Positions 1 to 10,278 of a DNA stretch of 64,000 bases are shown piece after piece. Origin of the DNA: Lampropedia cohaerens (GTDB lineage Bacteria; Pseudomonadota; Gammaproteobacteria; Burkholderiales; Burkholderiaceae_C). A model generated the notes under the pieces. The model saw only the letters and a program-made list of their open reading frames with translations. It was not told the DNA's origin and did not search any database. Each line of letters begins with the position of its first letter. Positions within the stretch are counted from its first letter, which is position 1. Both the position numbers and the translations under genes were made by a program. The stretch is from NCBI RefSeq assembly GCF_001005215.1, contig NZ_LBNQ01000008.1, forward strand, positions 1 through 64,000. The letters are read 5' to 3'.

Positions 1-83
1 ACCGGCTTGAAGCCCTTGAAACCACATCCCACCAATGTGGCCGTCGCCACTATCAGCGCCGCCACCGTCATCACCTTGCGCAT
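1..83 (-). CDS. Lipoprotein, partial (N-terminus only)
   Basis: Twenty-seven codons of a minus-strand gene that runs off the left edge. The ATG at 83 has an AAGGAG five bases upstream; a second in-frame ATG lies at 104. The peptide begins MRKVMTVAALIVATATLVGC, a short basic n-region, a hydrophobic core and a lipobox L-V-G-C, so the product should be a lipid-anchored envelope protein. It starts 55 bases after the stop of the giant exoprotein gene on the same strand, the position an immunity gene takes in B-A-I contact-inhibition loci. Lipoproteins are known immunity partners of secreted phospholipases, so immunity is a fair guess, but nothing of the mature protein is visible here. Confidence 0.72.
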   Translation of the reverse strand, partial: MRKVMTVAALIVATATLVGCGFKGFKP

Positions 84-138
84 CTTCTCTCCTTGCCCTT
101 TCATCAATTTCTCCCGGCCACCATCTGCTCTGCGGCCA

Positions 139-3100
139 TTAATCCATCTTCTTCCTCTGCAACAGCTCCGGGATGGTTTGGCCGGGGTGCATGATTAACT
201 GACCATCTTCGCTTCTATAACCATCATATTGGCACTGCATGTTTCCAAACCCATAGCAATTGTGCGCTGAGGAGTCTCCTCCGAAGATGTCCAGCGTGTA
301 GCTCCACCAGCTCTTGCCCTTCAGGTTGGTGTCTCCCGTCGCCGGGTTGAGCCCTATCAGCGATCCCACAAAATCCAATGCGCTGTTTTCCAGCACGATG
401 TGCCGTGCGGTCTCGCCCTGCCCCTGCAAATGGCCGAACTTCCTGTCGCTGTTGGCCACGTTGGCTGCCGGCCCTACCATCTTGATGTCCGTCTCCTTGA
501 GCACTCCTTGGGCCCCGGGGCGGCGCTGCAGCTCGCCCAGCGCGTTGGCCACCGTCAGGCTGCCTCGGCTGTGCGCGCCCATGAACAGCCCTTGCTGGCC
601 GTATTGTTCTCCCAGCTCCACGGCCTGTTCTGTCGAGTTGCCCGGCTCTCCCACCAGCCCTTCGAGCATCTTCTGGTAGACCGCCACCATGTTCTCGCCC
701 AGCGTGCTGGCCGCCGGCGGGTTGTTGATCAGGTGGATGTTTTCATACAGCCGGGTGTCCACTTGCCCTCCAGGCTCCGATTGCTGCCCTATGTAGTTTT
801 GCACCGCATATTTCGCCGAGGCCTGGATGTCGTTGAAGATGCCGTTGAACATCACGGCTACCTGCGTCTTCTCTTGCCCCGTGCGCGGGTCAATGTATGT
901 CACCGGCTTGAGGTTGGCCCGCTCGGCGTCCGTGACTTCCCGCAACTGGTAGATGTTGACGCCTTGGTCCACCACCTTTTTCTGGTAGTAGGCAGCTGCA
1001 TAGTCGTCTACATCTTGACCAGATAGCCCAGACTCAATTGCCTGCCTCCTGCCCTCATCTTCAATTTGTCTAATTCGCTCAGGATCCTTCACCGGCTTGC
1101 CATCTTCCCCGATGACGAAGGTCATCATGCGGTGCTCGGCGATGAACTGGCTGTGGTAGGCCTCGTCGGTGATGGCCGCCACATGCCCCAGCGCCGCCTG
1201 GCGGATGGTGTGGCTGCCCTGGGCCTGCTCCTGCAGCGCTTCGTGATCGATTGGCTCCAGCCTCTGGTGGCTGCTGCCCGTGCCTTTGAGGATTTGTTGC
1301 AGGTTGGCCGCCGCGCTTTCACTGCCTACCTGGTAGGTGCCATGGCTGATGATGGAGCGGGTTGTGTTGGCGCGGCTTTCGCTCGCTGATGCGTTGGCCA
1401 GCAAATTGGCGCCTGCGACTTTGGCTGCCGCGTATTTGTCTGCGCTGTGTACATCGCCTTCGCTCAGCCCCACACCGAATTTGCCGGCATTGGCCTGGTG
1501 GGGGTTGGCTTTGTCGTAGGTTTGCCCTTGCGCAAGGCCTTCGCTGCGGTATTTTTCGTTGAGCGCCCGGTCTTGTTCGGAGGTTTGGTCTCGCCCGTAG
1601 GAGAATCCCAGGGCCACGCCTGTGGAGCTGGCTTTGCTGCTGGCGTGGTTTTCAATGTCTCGGTAGGTGAAGTCTTGGGCTACCAGCAGGTTTTTAGAAG
1701 GCTCTGCGGTCGAGACGATGGCCGCTCCGCTCAGATCGACTGTGCCGCCTGCGCTGATCTGAAAGCCGCCATCGCCTGCCAGGATGCCCGATTGTTCTTG
1801 CACGCCTGCGTAGTCGCCGGTGACTTTGTCTTTGCCGTGGCTGATGTTGCCGCTGACGGGGGTGCCTGTGCACAGGGGCGGCACGCATACGCTGATGCCT
1901 GCGCCGCTGCTGGTTTGCTTGCTGGCGTAGCTGCTGGTGTCCTGCAGGCTTTCGATGTTCAGGTTGCCGCCCGTTTGAGCCTGCACGGTGTCGGCGCTGA
2001 CTTGGGCGCCGCGTATGTTCAGGTCCGCTCCTGTGATGAGTGTGGCGGTTTCGCCCGCCTGGATGTGGCTGTTGGTGTTGACCACATCGCGCCCGTCTGC
2101 GTTACCTCTGCCTTTGGAGGCTGCAGCATTGATGCTCACTCCGCTTCGCTGGCCGCCCACCGTGAACGCCACGCCCAGGCTGGCGGAGCTGCTGCTGTTG
2201 GTGCTGCGCTGCTCGAATGTGCTTTGCGCAGCTTGCAGGTCAATGCGGTTTTGCGCCATGAGTATGGCGTTTTCGCCGGCGCTCACGTCGCTGCCGCGCA
2301 CCAGGATGTTGCTGCGCTCTTGCCCGCCTGCGGCCACCAGGCGGATGTCGCCTGCGGCCTGCAGGGTGGAGCCTTTGGCGCTATCGCTGGTTTGCGTGGT
2401 GCGGCTTTCGCTCTTTGCGCTGCCCAGCGAGATGCTGACTCCCACGCCGCCTGCCTGGCTGAGGTCGCCGGACTGAACGGCATCCACCACGCCTTTGCCT
2501 GCCTCGTAGCTGCCTTTGGCTTTGAGCGCGGTCATGCCAATGCCCAGTGCCTGCATGCGCGTGTCGGTGACTTTGCCCGCCGCCCGCGCGAGCTCTGCGG
2601 TCGATTCGATGGCGCTGACCACCGGGGAGGAGAGGCTTACGCTCAGGCCGCTTTGCTTGAATTTGCTTTCTTGCGCGTACTGGCTTTGTTCACGTGCCTC
2701 TGTGATTGCTATGTCCTGCGCGGTGATGCTGATGTCGCCTTGCGGCGTCAGTATGTCGCTGCCACTCTGGCGGTAGTCGCGGCCAGCGACCATGCGGACG
2801 TCGCCCTCGACGCTGCCAACCGTGCTCGCCGCGGCTTCGGTGGCGGTGCTGGCCATGTCGTGGCTTTGCTGTTGCTTGCCAATGGTCACGCCCAGGCCGC
2901 CGCCGCTGAACAGGCCGGATTTCTTGACTTCTCGAAAGCTCTCTTGCGACTGGCTGTGCTGCCCCGCCGCAATGGCGATGTCGTTGCCCGCGCGCAGGTT
3001 CACTTCATGCGTGCCCACCACGTCGCTGGCGGTGATGCCCAGGTCGCGCCCGGCCTGCAGGTCGATGGCTTCTGCACTGAGCGTGCTGCCCACGGCCTGG

Positions 3101-6100
3101 CTGCGCTGGCGCGCTTCGTAGGTGGTGACGGTTTTGCTGCTGAAGGTGCTTCTGTGCTTGTGGTGCAACGCCTGCTCGTAGCTGCTGTCGGCCCTGCCGG
3201 CTTGTAGCTGTATGTCTCGCCCGGCGTCGGCTGTGATGGCGCCGCTTGCACTGGCGATGTTGGCCGCCGTGGCTGTGATGTCCTGCCCTGCTGCCAGTTG
3301 CACGTGCGAGGCGGTGTCGATGCTGCTGCCAACGGTTTGGCTGGCACTCTGGTTGAGCTGGTTTCTGGCGTCGCGGATGTTGTGCTCCTGCACCTCTGTC
3401 TCAATGGTGCCCAGCCGGATGTCACGCCCGGCCTCGATACGGCTGAGCGCCTGCTCGCCCGTTGCGGCGTTGCCGATGTGCGCAGCGTCGAGCTGGATGT
3501 CACGCCCTGCAGCCATGAGCAGCTGCCCTTGTCCGTTCGGGTCGCTGATCTGGAGGCTGCCTACGCGGTCAATGTCGGTACGGCTGAAGTGGCTGGCTGC
3601 GGCCTGACGGCTGTCGCTTTGCGTGGTGCTGGCAACGCGCAGGTCCCGCCCGGCCAGTGCGCTCAGGCGCGATTGCGCAGCGATGGTGCCGCCGATGTTC
3701 TCAAGGTCTTCTCGCGCCTGCAGGGCAACCTCGCGCGCATGCATGGCGCCGCCGTTGTTGTGGATGTTGCCGGCGCTGGCCTGCAGGCGCTCGCGCGCCG
3801 CGATGGTGGCGCTGTTGGTCAACTCGCCGCTGAGCGCAAGCTCGATGTTGTTGGCGGCAATCAGGCCGGCGTCGCCGCGCACCTGGGCGTGGTTGGCGCG
3901 CACATATACCTGCGGCACCAGTACGTTTTGCCAGCTGCCGTCTGCGGCCTGCACGGGCTGCTCGACCAGCCAGACGATGTCGCTGGTCAGCTGCGCCATT
4001 TGCTCTGCGGTGAGCGCCACGCCGGGGATGAGCTGGTATGCCCGCGCAAAGGCTGCGCCCTGCGCCATGAGTGCCTGGTATTGCTGCTCGTCGTCGCTGT
4101 AGCCTTGCAGGTAGCGCATGCCGGTGAGCTGGCCGATCTGCTCGCGGATGAGCTTTTGCTCGTAGTAGCCGTCGCCCAGGCGCTTCTGCACGCTGGCAGG
4201 GTCGTAGCTGAGCTGGTCGAACAGGTAGTCGGAGCTGAGCCACTGGCGCTGGTTGGCAAAGCGTGGGTCGGTCTCAATGAGGTATTTCGCGGTGGGCGAG
4301 GGGTTTTGCCGGTAGAGGCTGGCCGTGGGGAGGCTGACGCTGGGCACGCTGGTGCGCACATGGGCACGGGTGTCTCCCGTGTATGCACCGCCAGCCTGCG
4401 CCGGCGCGGCAATGGCAACGCTGACGGCCGGGGCCTGTTGGCGCACGGCAGCGCCCTGGCCGGAGCCTGTCACCTGGGTATTGGCCTTGACTTCACTGAC
4501 GTTCAGGGTGATGGTCTGAACCTGATCGGCCGGGGTGTAGGCAATGGATGCATCCCACCTGCGCTCGTGGTGGCGCTTGAACCCACCGCGCCATTTGGAG
4601 TAGGTGTACTGGCTGGTGCCTTCTTCGTGGATGATGTGCACGCCGGTGGCCTGGCGGTTGTCCATGCTGGTGCCGACGACCTGCAGTTCCTGCCCGGCCA
4701 GGATGCGGCTTTTGTCGTTGAGTACCGTCTGGCCGGTGATGCGCAGGTTTCCGCCGGCGATGATCTGCGCCGGCGCCGAGGAGGCCACGGCGCTTTCCCG
4801 TTCGGTGCGGGTGACGTTGAACTCGGTCCACGCGCGGATGCGATCGCTGGAGAACTGCAGGTTGTACCGCTGTATGGCTTCATCGAGCTGGCCGTAGCTG
4901 TCTTCGTCTTCCTGTGCCCATTGCTCCAGCGCGGCGCTGTACTCGCGCACGGCAGCGTCGTAGGCCTGGCGATCTGCCTCGTATTGCTGCAGCGCATTCT
5001 GGTAGGCGGCGCATGCGCTGGCGTTAAAGCCTGCGCCGGCCTCGCAGCTGGTCTGCCCGGCCGGGTCGGGTGCTACGGGCGGCTCCATGGTCAGGGCCTG
5101 CGGCATTTGCAGCGATGGCGGCGTGATGCCAAAGTATTGCCAGACGGGGTCATCGGGCAGGTAGTTGGGTATGCAGGTGCGGCTGTCACCTTCGCCGGTA
5201 CAGGCCACGTCGTCCACATAGGGCAAGGGGGTTTTGCCAAGGATGACTTGGGTTTCTGGGTTGGGCGTGGTGTTGTAGCGGTACTGCCCGGCCTTGCTCC
5301 AGCCTTCCCAGATGAGGTTGTCGACGAGGATCTTGGTGTCCGAGCCGTTGGGCTGGATGTACTTGAGCTGGCGGGCCTGGCCCACCGGGATGATTTCCGT
5401 CGAGAAGTGTTCGTTGGTGTTGCGCAGGTCGGCCACCGCAAGTGCCATGTCGCCAGCTGATTCGATGGTGGCGCTGGCGTTGTGCAGCAGTTGCGCCTGC
5501 CCCTGTGCGAGGCCATCCTGCGTGAGCGTGCCACCAATGGCCAGTTCGCCTTCGCTGAGGATCAGTGCTTCTTCCTGGTTGCGGATGCTTTGCGCGCCGA
5601 TGTCCAGGCGCTGGCGCGCGGCGATGACGGCGGACTGGCGCTGCCCGGATGCCGTGGTTTCCTCGCCGTTGTGCAGATGTCCGGCCGCGATGGCCAGGTG
5701 GTCACCGTAGATGCGTCCGGTGCCCAGGTTGTCGAGCTGCGCTGCGGACAGGCGCGTGCGCACGCCGTCGATCAGGCCACGGTTGGTGAAGGTTTGCGCA
5801 GCAGTCAGGGTGGTGGTCTGCCCGCCTGCAAGCTCGCCTGCGGCGCGGTTGTCAATATTGCGGGCATCGATCTGCAGGTGCTCTCCCGCAAGAATGTTGC
5901 CCTTGTTCTGCACGTCTGCCGCACTGGCAAGATCGAGGGTGCCATTGGCCTGCATCTGTCCATCCTGCTCATGCACATAGGTGTCCTGCAGATCGATGCG
6001 CATGTCCCTCTGACTGAGAACTTGTCCATCGCCACTGAGGGTGCGGGCCGAGAGGTTCAAGTCATTGCCCGCCAGCAATGTGCCCCCGGTGTTGGCAATG

Positions 6101-8529
6101 GACAGCTGGCGATCTGCCCCTGCTGCGGTGTCGGCGACGGTCAGGGCATGGGCCGCTGTCATGCGGCCATTCTGGTTGGCCAGGTGGGTGGAAATTTCGG
6201 CGCGAAGGTCCTGGCCGGCCAGGATTGCGCCAGCGCGGTTGTCCAGATGGTCGGCGTCGATGTGGATGGTCTTGCCCTCGATGCCACGCTGAACGGTCAG
6301 GGTTTGCGTATTGGCAAGGCTGCCGGTTCGCACGCTTGTGACGGCATTGCTGCGAATGGTGCCGGCAGTGTTGTCAATGCTGGAGGCTGCATGGATGGAC
6401 AGATCACCCAGCGATTGCACGCTGCCCTGGGCATTGCGCAGCTCGTTGCCTTGCACTTCGGCCGCCTCCTGACTGAAGATGCCGCCGGAAGCGAGGGTGT
6501 CGCTGTTGTCGATTTGGTCAGCAGCGAGGCGAAGTGCGCCTTCGCTGAGAATCAGGCCGGCGCGGTTGTCCAGCTTCCGAGTCACGTCAACGATGGCCTG
6601 GCCCTGGCCGGAGTGCACGATTTCACCTGCGCGGTTGTCCACTTGGTCTGCCTGCAGCTGCAGGTGCTGCGCAACGGTGGTTGCCTCACGCAGGTCGGCC
6701 GCTGCGGCGCGCAGGCGCAAGGCGCCGTTGCTGAGGATACGGCCGCCCTGGCCTTGCAGCTGTGCGACGTCGATGGCGAGCTGGCCCTCGCCGGCATGCA
6801 GGATCTGGGCCTGACCGTTGTCGAGCGTTTGCGCTTGCAGCTGCAGGTCGGCAGCGTTGCTGGCGATACGGCCTTGCCGATTGACGAGCGCGCCTGCGAC
6901 AGTGATCTGGGTGCGCGCATCACCGGTTTGTTCGACGCTGCCGCCGGAGTTGTCCCAGGTGGCTGCGTCGAGCTTGAGGTGGTCGGCGGAAATCGTCGCC
7001 GATGCGGTGCGCAAGGCCTGCGCGGCGCGCAGTTGCAGGCTGGCTGCGGCGTTGAGCTGTGCTTCGCTCAGTTCGATGTCGCCGTCGCTGGCCGCAAGCG
7101 CTACCGCACTGGCCTGCAACTGGCCGCTGCGCAGGTCCAGTTCGCCCGCCTGCGCTTGCAGCGCCGCGCCGGACTGGATCAGGCCATGGGCGGCAACACG
7201 CTGCGCAGCCTGCAAGGTGACGTTGCCAGCTTGCGGCAGCGCTGAGCCATCGGCGGCCAGGCCGGCTGCCAGGATGGCTTGTGGACCACTCGCAATCTGC
7301 CCTTGCACGCCATTGGCACGCAGCGTCACGTTGCCTTGCGCGGCGATGGTGCCGTCGGTCTGGGAGATCGTGCGCGTCTGGCTTTCGATGTCGACGCTGC
7401 CCTGCGCATAGACCAGTCCGCTGCTGCTGACGCCCTCGCGCACGGCCAGCCGTAGGTCAGCCGATTCACTGCCGCCGGCGGTGATTTGACCACTGTTGAC
7501 CAGCTGTCCGTTGGCGGTGACGACGACTTCGCCCGCGCTGGCGCCGATATGTCCGGCGTTGCGCACGCCAACGCCTGCCTCGGTGCCCACCAGGGTGATC
7601 TTGCCCGCGTACATGCCGCCCAGGTGCGCCACGTCCAGCGCGTAGCGCGGCGCCTGCTGCGCACCGGCGTCCACGCCTGCGCGCACGGGCGCGTTGTCCG
7701 CAGCGCTGGCGGTGCCAACGTCGTTGACGCCCGTGACGACCTGCAGGTTGTTGGCCCACACCCCGGCGTTGACCTGCACGGCGCGCGCAAGAATGCCGGT
7801 GTAGTCACTGGTGCTCGCATCCAGCCCCTGGCCGTCGATGCTGACGCTGCCACGCTGGACGCGATAGCCCTCCAGGCTGCCGCCATTGAGCACAGGCGTG
7901 CCGGTGGTGATGGTGGCACGGCTGGCGTTGATGAAGCCTGCGCCGTCTATGGCCACGCCCGCCGGGTTGGCAATGATGACTTCTGCGCGCGGGCCGGCCA
8001 CTTCCACGTAGCCGCGCAACTGGCTGGGGTTGCTGCTGTTGACTTCGTTGAGGATGATTCTGGCGCTGCCGGTGGCCAGCCAGGGGTTGCCCTGCACCCA
8101 GCCGCCAAGCTGGGTCTGCGTGTTGGTGCGGCTGTTGTTGAGGATGGCACCTTCGCGCTGCACGTCAAATTGGCTGTAGGTGTTGCGGCTCACGCCTGCC
8201 GCGCTGGGCGTCTGGATGTTGACCTGTGGCACGCCGTTGGCGGCATTGAGCACGGTGGGCCGCTGCGCACCCGGCGCGCTGGGGTCGGCCACGATCTGCG
8301 CCAGGGCCAGGCTGCCATGGGCCATTGCCATGGCCACGATGAGCGGGCGCGCCAGCATTGCCCAGCCAACCCGCTCGGCTGCATGCGCGCCCTGACAGAT
8401 GCAGATGCGCCCGCCCGCAATGGCCGCTTCGCCGCCAGCGGCCTTGGCGCAACTGCGGGCGTTTTCCTGCACCACCATGCGCTGGCCGCGCGCGGCGTTG
8501 AAGATGACTCGGTAGTGGTTCTTGTTCAT
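139..8529 (-). CDS. Two-partner secretion exoprotein (filamentous haemagglutinin/CdiA-like, TpsA)
   Basis: A 2796-residue secreted beta-helix protein. The ATG at 8529 is chosen because AGGGAG lies six bases upstream and the product then opens with an ESPR-type extended signal (MNKNHYRVIFNAARGQRMVV). A hydrophobic signal core follows near residue 70, then the haemagglutination-activity (TPS) domain to about residue 220 with NSRTNTQTQLGGW and an NPAG motif, then about 2000 residues of degenerate FhaB-type repeats rich in AGRDI and LDNRAG units. No VENN pretoxin motif was found. The last ~250 residues differ: they contain FNGIFND and G-A-H-S-R-G-S with Ser 2654 (codon 568-570), a lipase-type nucleophile elbow. 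It should be exported by the transporter encoded just upstream. The reading frame is intact. Adhesin or contact-dependent toxin both fit. Confidence 0.93.
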   Translation of the reverse strand: MNKNHYRVIFNAARGQRMVVQENARSCAKAAGGEAAIAGGRICICQGAHAAERVGWAMLARPLIVAMAMAHGSLALAQIVADPSAPGAQRPTVLNAANGVPQVNIQTPSAAGVSRNTYSQFDVQREGAILNNSRTNTQTQLGGWVQGNPWLATGSARIILNEVNSSNPSQLRGYVEVAGPRAEVIIANPAGVAIDGAGFINASRATITTGTPVLNGGSLEGYRVQRGSVSIDGQGLDASTSDYTGILARAVQVNAGVWANNLQVVTGVNDVGTASAADNAPVRAGVDAGAQQAPRYALDVAHLGGMYAGKITLVGTEAGVGVRNAGHIGASAGEVVVTANGQLVNSGQITAGGSESADLRLAVREGVSSSGLVYAQGSVDIESQTRTISQTDGTIAAQGNVTLRANGVQGQIASGPQAILAAGLAADGSALPQAGNVTLQAAQRVAAHGLIQSGAALQAQAGELDLRSGQLQASAVALAASDGDIELSEAQLNAAASLQLRAAQALRTASATISADHLKLDAATWDNSGGSVEQTGDARTQITVAGALVNRQGRIASNAADLQLQAQTLDNGQAQILHAGEGQLAIDVAQLQGQGGRILSNGALRLRAAAADLREATTVAQHLQLQADQVDNRAGEIVHSGQGQAIVDVTRKLDNRAGLILSEGALRLAADQIDNSDTLASGGIFSQEAAEVQGNELRNAQGSVQSLGDLSIHAASSIDNTAGTIRSNAVTSVRTGSLANTQTLTVQRGIEGKTIHIDADHLDNRAGAILAGQDLRAEISTHLANQNGRMTAAHALTVADTAAGADRQLSIANTGGTLLAGNDLNLSARTLSGDGQVLSQRDMRIDLQDTYVHEQDGQMQANGTLDLASAADVQNKGNILAGEHLQIDARNIDNRAAGELAGGQTTTLTAAQTFTNRGLIDGVRTRLSAAQLDNLGTGRIYGDHLAIAAGHLHNGEETTASGQRQSAVIAARQRLDIGAQSIRNQEEALILSEGELAIGGTLTQDGLAQGQAQLLHNASATIESAGDMALAVADLRNTNEHFSTEIIPVGQARQLKYIQPNGSDTKILVDNLIWEGWSKAGQYRYNTTPNPETQVILGKTPLPYVDDVACTGEGDSRTCIPNYLPDDPVWQYFGITPPSLQMPQALTMEPPVAPDPAGQTSCEAGAGFNASACAAYQNALQQYEADRQAYDAAVREYSAALEQWAQEDEDSYGQLDEAIQRYNLQFSSDRIRAWTEFNVTRTERESAVASSAPAQIIAGGNLRITGQTVLNDKSRILAGQELQVVGTSMDNRQATGVHIIHEEGTSQYTYSKWRGGFKRHHERRWDASIAYTPADQVQTITLNVSEVKANTQVTGSGQGAAVRQQAPAVSVAIAAPAQAGGAYTGDTRAHVRTSVPSVSLPTASLYRQNPSPTAKYLIETDPRFANQRQWLSSDYLFDQLSYDPASVQKRLGDGYYEQKLIREQIGQLTGMRYLQGYSDDEQQYQALMAQGAAFARAYQLIPGVALTAEQMAQLTSDIVWLVEQPVQAADGSWQNVLVPQVYVRANHAQVRGDAGLIAANNIELALSGELTNSATIAARERLQASAGNIHNNGGAMHAREVALQAREDLENIGGTIAAQSRLSALAGRDLRVASTTQSDSRQAAASHFSRTDIDRVGSLQISDPNGQGQLLMAAGRDIQLDAAHIGNAATGEQALSRIEAGRDIRLGTIETEVQEHNIRDARNQLNQSASQTVGSSIDTASHVQLAAGQDITATAANIASASGAITADAGRDIQLQAGRADSSYEQALHHKHRSTFSSKTVTTYEARQRSQAVGSTLSAEAIDLQAGRDLGITASDVVGTHEVNLRAGNDIAIAAGQHSQSQESFREVKKSGLFSGGGLGVTIGKQQQSHDMASTATEAAASTVGSVEGDVRMVAGRDYRQSGSDILTPQGDISITAQDIAITEAREQSQYAQESKFKQSGLSVSLSSPVVSAIESTAELARAAGKVTDTRMQALGIGMTALKAKGSYEAGKGVVDAVQSGDLSQAGGVGVSISLGSAKSESRTTQTSDSAKGSTLQAAGDIRLVAAGGQERSNILVRGSDVSAGENAILMAQNRIDLQAAQSTFEQRSTNSSSSASLGVAFTVGGQRSGVSINAAASKGRGNADGRDVVNTNSHIQAGETATLITGADLNIRGAQVSADTVQAQTGGNLNIESLQDTSSYASKQTSSGAGISVCVPPLCTGTPVSGNISHGKDKVTGDYAGVQEQSGILAGDGGFQISAGGTVDLSGAAIVSTAEPSKNLLVAQDFTYRDIENHASSKASSTGVALGFSYGRDQTSEQDRALNEKYRSEGLAQGQTYDKANPHQANAGKFGVGLSEGDVHSADKYAAAKVAGANLLANASASESRANTTRSIISHGTYQVGSESAAANLQQILKGTGSSHQRLEPIDHEALQEQAQGSHTIRQAALGHVAAITDEAYHSQFIAEHRMMTFVIGEDGKPVKDPERIRQIEDEGRRQAIESGLSGQDVDDYAAAYYQKKVVDQGVNIYQLREVTDAERANLKPVTYIDPRTGQEKTQVAVMFNGIFNDIQASAKYAVQNYIGQQSEPGGQVDTRLYENIHLINNPPAASTLGENMVAVYQKMLEGLVGEPGNSTEQAVELGEQYGQQGLFMGAHSRGSLTVANALGELQRRPGAQGVLKETDIKMVGPAANVANSDRKFGHLQGQGETARHIVLENSALDFVGSLIGLNPATGDTNLKGKSWWSYTLDIFGGDSSAHNCYGFGNMQCQYDGYRSEDGQLIMHPGQTIPELLQRKKMD

Positions 8530-8565
8530 GTGTTGCTCCCTCGCGGATGACCGTCCGCGCACCTC

Positions 8566-10278
8566 TCAAAACTGATAGCTGACACTGAATCCCGCCGTGG
8601 TGCTGGCGGTGCGAAATCCATCGGGTTTGCTCAGCGGCTTGCCCACAAACAGGTCGTACTGCAGGCTGCCCATTCCACCTCGCAAGCCTATGACTGCCCC
8701 TGTCAGATAACGGCCCAACAGCCATTCAGCGCCTTTGCCGCTTACGCGACCATGGTCTACGCCCAGATACGCCTCCTGAGTGGAGTTGCCCAGCGCCCAG
8801 CCGATGTCATTGCGCAGCAGTACGCCGCGCTGGGCCATGAGGCTGGACTCGCCGTCGAAACCACGCACGGTGTAGCGCCCGCCAATGGCAAAGCGTTCCT
8901 GGGGGGCCAAGGGGGTGTCGGCCCACTGAACGCGCAGCTGGCCGCCATAGCGCAAGCGCTGCCCGCCTAGCTGGAAAGGCGCATGGAGGCTGGCACCAGC
9001 GGTCACGATCTCAAAGCGGGAGGTGCCTTCGCCAAAGGCCTGCTCCGGCGCTGGCAGCGCGCCAAACGCGCCTGTGCCGCGACGGTAGCTCAGCTGCAAG
9101 TCAAGGATCTTGTCGCCCAGGTAGGCGCGGTGATCCAATCCCGCCGCCCAACCGCCCGTGGCGCGGCGCTGCACCAAGACCTCGGTGTCGTCGATGGCGT
9201 TGCGGCTGCGCCGCTGGAAGGCCTTGATGCTGGCGCTGAGTTTGTGGCTGGCGTTGCGCCACAGCACGCGCGCGAGCTGCAGCTCGGTCTGGTTGCTGGT
9301 GCCGCTGTAGATGTAGTCCTGCGTGGCGCCTGCCACCGATTGGTGGTAGCGGCTCTGGCTGTAGTTGACCGACAGCAGCCAGTAGCCAAACGGCACGGCG
9401 TAATAGGCGCTGCTGCCCCGCGAGCCACGGCGGCCCGATTGGCCGCCTCCAAGGTCATGGTTGAAGCTGAGGTAGAGCAGGTCGTTGAGGGTCAGCGGGT
9501 TGTCGTAAGAGACAGTCACGCTGCCCTGGTACTTGCCTGTGGCCTTGGTGCCACCGTCGTCCACGGCCAGCTGGACCCTGAAGGGCCAGGGCTGCTGGTG
9601 GGTGATGACGATGTCGCTGTAGCCTACCCTGTCGGCCACCGCCTCGATCTCGAAGCTGGCATCGGCGGTGGGCACGCGCTTGAAGTTCTCCAGCCCCTGC
9701 TCAATGGCGCGCAGGTTGAGGACATCGCCCTCGCGCACAGGCAGGGCGTTGAACAGCGCGGCCCTGGCCTGCGCCGGGTTGGCCATGCGCACCTGGCGGA
9801 TTCGCCCGGGTACGAAGACCAGCCGCAGCTGACCCTGCTGCAGGTCCTGCGCGGGCGCGACGATTCGGCTGGTGACGTAACCCTTGGCAATCAGGGCGTT
9901 CTGCATGCGCTGCATGACCTGGTTGATGCCCTGTGAGCCCAGGCAGCGCCCGGCGACTGGGTCGGCCTGGCCGTCGGCGGTGCGGTCCTTGCTGGCAAGC
10001 AGCCACTGGAACTGCTCGGCCATCTCGCCCTCCAGGATGACCTGATCGATGCGGAAACACGGCGTCTCGTGCTCGACAAGCAATGGCGAGCCCTGTAGCC
10101 CGTCTGCCTGAAGGCGCACGTGCGGCGCGCTCTGCTGCTCTCGTTGCAACTGCTCCAGACGCTGCTGCTGACGCTGAAATTCCAGTGCCGGATCAACCCC
10201 TTGAGGCGTTTGCGCCTGCAGTGCCGAAGCCAGAGCTGCGCCCAACAATACCCAAAATTTATTCAGCCGAGAAACCAT
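8566..10278 (-). CDS. ShlB/FhaC/HecB-family outer-membrane transporter (TpsB)
   Basis: The 570-residue partner that moves the haemagglutinin across the outer membrane. It starts with a signal peptide ending near ALQAQ (residues 1-23) and a glutamine-rich helix (30-50). A POTRA domain follows from about residue 75 (TPCFRIDQVILEGE) with a second to about 210, then a 16-strand-type barrel. The Omp85 signature VRGFDGES lies about 100 residues from the C-terminus, and the chain ends in SVSYQF with the terminal Phe typical of outer-membrane barrels. Its stop lies 36 bases before the exoprotein start on the same strand, so the two genes almost certainly form an operon with TpsB first, as in cdiBA. 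Confidence 0.95.
   Translation of the reverse strand: MVSRLNKFWVLLGAALASALQAQTPQGVDPALEFQRQQQRLEQLQREQQSAPHVRLQADGLQGSPLLVEHETPCFRIDQVILEGEMAEQFQWLLASKDRTADGQADPVAGRCLGSQGINQVMQRMQNALIAKGYVTSRIVAPAQDLQQGQLRLVFVPGRIRQVRMANPAQARAALFNALPVREGDVLNLRAIEQGLENFKRVPTADASFEIEAVADRVGYSDIVITHQQPWPFRVQLAVDDGGTKATGKYQGSVTVSYDNPLTLNDLLYLSFNHDLGGGQSGRRGSRGSSAYYAVPFGYWLLSVNYSQSRYHQSVAGATQDYIYSGTSNQTELQLARVLWRNASHKLSASIKAFQRRSRNAIDDTEVLVQRRATGGWAAGLDHRAYLGDKILDLQLSYRRGTGAFGALPAPEQAFGEGTSRFEIVTAGASLHAPFQLGGQRLRYGGQLRVQWADTPLAPQERFAIGGRYTVRGFDGESSLMAQRGVLLRNDIGWALGNSTQEAYLGVDHGRVSGKGAEWLLGRYLTGAVIGLRGGMGSLQYDLFVGKPLSKPDGFRTASTTAGFSVSYQF

Noticed and set aside
139-1000. Classical CdiA-CT with VENN boundary
   Set aside because: No VENN or similar motif was found before the variable tail, so the toxin claim rests only on the hydrolase-like motif.
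1447-7245. Several 580-720-codon plus-strand frames inside the haemagglutinin gene
   Set aside because: They are shadows of the repetitive exoprotein; no start signals or known domains.
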